DNA of 64,000 bases from Bin55 sp009840545. Lineage in GTDB: Bacteria > Pseudomonadota > Gammaproteobacteria > Pseudomonadales > Azotimanducaceae. Position 1 is the stretch's first letter. The number at the start of each line of letters is the position of its first letter. A program made the translations under genes and the position numbers. The DNA is taken from contig OZ242357.1 of NCBI GenBank assembly GCA_965208815.1, positions 1,178,001-1,242,000 on the forward strand, given 5' to 3'. Shown piece by piece: positions 61,032 through 64,000 of this stretch. The notes below the pieces were generated by a model, which saw nothing but the letters and a program-made list of their open reading frames with translations, did not search any database and was not told the origin of the DNA.

Positions 61032-61955
61032 ATGACCAATACGAATAGCGTTGTCTTCGAGAGTGCTTCCAAGACCTTCGGAGATCTCAGCGCACTAGAT
61101 TCGCTGTCCCTCTCTATTCCCGAGGGTTCAATTTACGGATTCATTGGACCTAACGGTGCTGGCAAGACTACCGCCATGAGACTCATGCTCGGCATTATGC
61201 AGCCCTCATCGGGCACGGTGTCTGTACTCGGATCTGACGACAGCCGCTCAGTTCGATCGGAAATAGGTTACCTTCCAGAGGAAAAAGGACTCTATCCCAG
61301 AATGCGAGTTCTTGACTTTGTCGTCTACATGGGACGCTTGAACCATATGGACAAGAAGTCCGCAACTAGGCAAGCACGAACATTGCTTGAAGAATTCGAA
61401 CTGATCGATTGGCAGAACGAAAAGTGTCAATCACTTTCAAAGGGAATGGGGCAAAAAGTTCAGCTCATAGCTACTCTGGTACATGATCCAAAACTCCTCA
61501 TCCTTGATGAGCCGTTCAGTGGACTAGATCCCATCAATACCGATGTTGTCCGCGCGATGATCCTGAATCGTGTAAAAGAGGATGCGACAGTGATATTGTC
61601 GACCCACATCATGGAACAGGCCGAAAGTCTGTGCAATGCATTAGTCCTCATAAATAAAGGTAAAGCGGTTCTGGAAGGTTCCATGGATGAGATCCGCTCT
61701 GGCGACACGGTTTACCTAGAACACGACAAAGACGAAACGGTGCTACACGGACTTCCGGGTGTTGTTTCCGTCAAGCAAATCGGGCGCGGGGCGACGCTGC
61801 GGATCAACGAAGAGCAGGACACTCACGAATTGCTGAAGGCCATCGTCGATCGCACGAAAGTCATAAAGTTTGATACTACCTCCGCTTCCCTACACGAGAT
61901 TTTTGTTCGAGAAGTTGGCCAGGACTCCGAACCAGAAGGAGTGAACGTTGCTTAA
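61032..61955 (+). CDS. ABC transporter ATP-binding protein (ABC-2 exporter type)
   Basis: 307 residues. Walker A GPNGAGKTTAMRLMLG near 40, signature QSLSKGMGQKVQLIATL near 135, Walker B LLILDEPFSGLDPINTD near 156 and H-loop VILSTHIMEQAES. The C-terminal ~80 residues resemble the DUF4162 regulatory tail of NatA/CcmA-like exporters. Energises export of an unknown substrate with the permease, whose start overlaps by 8 nt. Confidence 0.93.
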   Translation: MTNTNSVVFESASKTFGDLSALDSLSLSIPEGSIYGFIGPNGAGKTTAMRLMLGIMQPSSGTVSVLGSDDSRSVRSEIGYLPEEKGLYPRMRVLDFVVYMGRLNHMDKKSATRQARTLLEEFELIDWQNEKCQSLSKGMGQKVQLIATLVHDPKLLILDEPFSGLDPINTDVVRAMILNRVKEDATVILSTHIMEQAESLCNALVLINKGKAVLEGSMDEIRSGDTVYLEHDKDETVLHGLPGVVSVKQIGRGATLRINEEQDTHELLKAIVDRTKVIKFDTTSASLHEIFVREVGQDSEPEGVNVA

Positions 61956-63519
61956 CTATCTGCGTGGCGTCGCACTCATTGCACGCCGAGACCTGCTAGA
62001 GTCGATATCCACCAAAGTGTTTTGGATCAGTGCGCTGCTCGGTCCGATTCTCATTGTGGTGGTCATGGTCGTCGTAGGTTTCCTTACCGCCCAAACAGCA
62101 GTTTCGAAAGGCAAATATGCGGTTATAGACAAAAGCGAAGGTTTGGGCGTAGAAATTCGTAACGAGATTCTAAAGTCGGACTTGCACCGATTCGTTCAGT
62201 TGGTTGCTTTTCGTTCATCCTTCGAAGAGGAGTTCCTTATCGATGTGAAGCAACAAGCCGGACTCAACGCTGCAGAAAATCCTCAATCTGTCGATGATTT
62301 TGTGGATAGCCTCATGCCGTACTTGCTGTTTCCTGCGAGTGAAAGACGTTCACTCCCAGGCAGTACGTTGCCCGCGAGGTTTGCGACTTGGTGGAACGAG
62401 AACCAGGATTTAGTAGTAGAACTCGTCCCAGATGTCTCGAGTGAACGGTACGTCGAGTGGAATCCTGGCGGTGCATTCACCGAAGAGCAACTCAATACTC
62501 TAGTCGAGAACGAGACGTTACTGGGTTACATCGTAATTCCAAGCGACTTAGTTCAAACGACAGAAAATGCCAAGTTCGTCACGAAAAATTTCCTCAAGAG
62601 TGATGTCGCAGGATGGTATGAGGGCTTTGCAACCCAAGTCGTAAGACGGTATAGAGTCGAACAAGCGAACATTCCAGAGGCAGATGCTCAATGGGTTGTA
62701 CAGCGCGTTTCGTTTACGACTAATAGGACTGTCACTCAGGACCAATCTTCAGCTGAAGGAGGAGAACAAGGTTCAGAAATTGACACAGAAAGTGTCTCTG
62801 TGGACGAAGTCGTGACCCGTTTTGCCCCCGCCGTCTACCAATACGTCCTTTGGTTCATGGTCTTCTTCGGCTCTGTGATGCTAATGACTGGGACTGTAGA
62901 GGAAAAGAGTACAAAGCTTGTTGAAGTCTTGTTGAGCAACGCCGATGCAAGTCAGCTAATGGACGGAAAACTGTTAGGCATCGCTTCGACCATGCTCACA
63001 GTGATTGGTGTTTGGCTAGTGTTGATAGGAACTCCGGTTTTGCTCGGAGCGTTGGCGCTACCGGCGTTTCTTCCTATCGAAGTAGACATCATTGGTGCCG
63101 TTTTCAAACCTGAGTATGTATTCAATTTCATTGTGTTCCTTGTACTAGGGTTTATGTTCTTTGGGTACTTGTTTTCAGCAGTAGGTTCGGTTTGTACGTC
63201 TATTCGTGATGCCCAAACACTCTCTGCGCCAGTGAGTGTTGTTCTAATTGTCCCCGTGATGTTGATCGTGCCGCTTGCTATGGATCCCTCCGGACCATTG
63301 GCGATAGCATTGAAGTTCTTTCCGCCGTATACTCCATTCGTCATGATGAACACAGCCGCGGATTTGCCCTCGCTGCCAATCTACCTCTTGATCATCGCAT
63401 GGATGGTGGCATGGACTTGGGCGAGCAGGTGGGCAGCATCCCGAATCTACAAGAAGGGCATGCTCATAGAGAGCAAGCCACAGGGGTTCAAGGGGCTTGT
63501 TAGACTAGTTCGGACTTGA
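61948..63519 (+). CDS. ABC-2 type permease (NatB-like)
   Basis: 523 residues. TTG start overlapping the ATPase gene. A first membrane helix (VFWISALLGPILIVVVMVVV) is followed by a large extracytoplasmic domain (about residues 45-285) and five or six helices near the C-terminus, with MLMTGTVEEKSTKLVEVLLS followed by NADASQLMDGKLLGIA, the NatB/ABC2_membrane_3 signature. Forms the membrane channel for the ABC exporter. Substrate unknown (NatB exports Na+, but many relatives differ). Confidence 0.9.
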   Translation: MLNYLRGVALIARRDLLESISTKVFWISALLGPILIVVVMVVVGFLTAQTAVSKGKYAVIDKSEGLGVEIRNEILKSDLHRFVQLVAFRSSFEEEFLIDVKQQAGLNAAENPQSVDDFVDSLMPYLLFPASERRSLPGSTLPARFATWWNENQDLVVELVPDVSSERYVEWNPGGAFTEEQLNTLVENETLLGYIVIPSDLVQTTENAKFVTKNFLKSDVAGWYEGFATQVVRRYRVEQANIPEADAQWVVQRVSFTTNRTVTQDQSSAEGGEQGSEIDTESVSVDEVVTRFAPAVYQYVLWFMVFFGSVMLMTGTVEEKSTKLVEVLLSNADASQLMDGKLLGIASTMLTVIGVWLVLIGTPVLLGALALPAFLPIEVDIIGAVFKPEYVFNFIVFLVLGFMFFGYLFSAVGSVCTSIRDAQTLSAPVSVVLIVPVMLIVPLAMDPSGPLAIALKFFPPYTPFVMMNTAADLPSLPIYLLIIAWMVAWTWASRWAASRIYKKGMLIESKPQGFKGLVRLVRT

Positions 63520-63570
63520 TCGATCGAGGTTTTGCGACGCCAAGTTCTAGTCTTTTTCTGCCGTAGTAGC

Positions 63571-64000
63571 TTATCCTTGTAGTAGGGCTACAAGTCCTTC
63601 CATCTCTTGCACAATTTCCTTGATTTCGGCGAGATCAGTCTCACTTAAAGCGGAAGAGTTTTGCTCGAGCATCTGTAGTCGCCGATCGAGGGCACGTTGC
63701 ACGATCTGCGCTGCCGTTTCGCCGTCCGAAGTCTTTATTGTGTGGTCGACACCGTGCTCCAGCAATACTCGTACGTTACTAAGATAGCCATACAAAGCCG
63801 CCCAGTGCAACGCATTCTTGCCAGTCGTGTCGCGAGATTCCGGGTCCCAGCCAAGTTCTAGGAATCTTGACAGCATTTCGTCGTCGTTGAGAAGTACCAC
63901 GGACCTTGTCATGGATTTTGACCCCCCACCAGCACTAAGATCAGGACCCAAGTCGAGAATCGTGCCCACACAATCTTCTTCCAGTCGATGAGATCTTGAC
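63571..64000 (-). CDS. ankyrin-repeat protein, partial at the window edge
   Basis: The frame stays open to the end of the window, so the start is outside; a GTG at 63969 is only a nominal start. One clear ankyrin repeat, DTTGKNALHWAALYGYLSNV followed by RVLLEHGVDHTIKTSDGETA, and a flanking half repeat. The C-terminal helix ETDLAEIKEIVQEMEGLVAL may be a coiled coil. Protein-binding role inferred. Convergent with the ABC permease gene. Confidence 0.75.
   Translation of the reverse strand, partial: SRSHRLEEDCVGTILDLGPDLSAGGGSKSMTRSVVLLNDDEMLSRFLELGWDPESRDTTGKNALHWAALYGYLSNVRVLLEHGVDHTIKTSDGETAAQIVQRALDRRLQMLEQNSSALSETDLAEIKEIVQEMEGLVALLQG

Noticed and set aside
1..64000. CRISPR arrays, rRNA genes, prophage structural genes or a replication origin.
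   Set aside because: No regularly spaced direct repeats, no rRNA-like conserved blocks, no capsid/terminase/tail genes and no DnaA-box cluster were seen.

Overview
The window looks like a chromosomal segment of a Gram-negative, probably marine and probably gammaproteobacterial or related proteobacterial genome. Support comes from two TonB-dependent receptors, an RND/HlyD-type adaptor fragment, a 67K-type SppA, MurF, a class III CoA-transferase, an AGCS symporter and an outer-membrane beta-barrel. The taxonomic call is an inference from gene content. The resident genes are of moderate GC with mixed codon use. The insertion sequences (IS) are clearly GC-richer, so two base compositions are interleaved.

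The left 23 kb (1-22836) is an IS island. It holds one intact and three truncated copies of an IS1380-type element, one IS256-type element, and the first of two identical IS3-type elements (the second is at 38258-39592). It also holds two near-identical IS110/IS1111-type elements, decayed remnants of a second IS1111-type family, an IS21-like remnant, a truncated second IS3-type element and an IS1-like element with small passenger-type genes and a tRNA-like sequence. Several host genes are broken here. The glutathione reductase gene is split: its first 434 nt lie on the minus strand at 9285-9718 and its remaining 916 nt on the plus strand at 22844-23759. Joining them with one copy of a 7-bp target duplication gives an uninterrupted 450-codon gene. 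This implies an IS1380 insertion followed by an inversion of roughly 13.5 kb. Inside the inverted block are a large TonB-dependent receptor, a small conserved gene, a VCBS/FG-GAP fragment and an efflux-adaptor fragment. A perfect 96-bp palindrome made from the IS256 right end sits between two truncated elements.

From 23.9 to 37 kb the genes are mostly resident: an AGCS amino-acid:cation symporter, a small TonB-dependent receptor, a fused two-domain class III CoA-transferase, a very large secreted subtilase interrupted by one in-frame TGA, and a DUF433/DUF5615 toxin-antitoxin pair. From 37 to 41.3 kb there are two YIP1-family paralogues (one decayed, one with an IS3 copy in its leader) and a frameshifted outer-membrane beta-barrel gene.

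From 41.6 to 46.4 kb is an McrBC-type restriction system whose McrB carries a long N-terminal region with an EVE/PUA-like domain. From 46.4 kb to the end there are mostly small-molecule metabolism genes: PhyH and CmcJ-type oxygenases, SDR, HpcH/HpaI aldolase, gamma-carbonic anhydrase and a four-carbon acid sugar kinase. Two DUF1428 paralogues, a split SRPBCC gene, an NHL protein with SppA, MurF, an ABC-2 exporter pair and a partial ankyrin-repeat gene complete the window. The density of IS copies and broken genes suggests ongoing genome erosion, as in recently host-associated lineages. Some single-base frameshifts could instead be sequencing errors.
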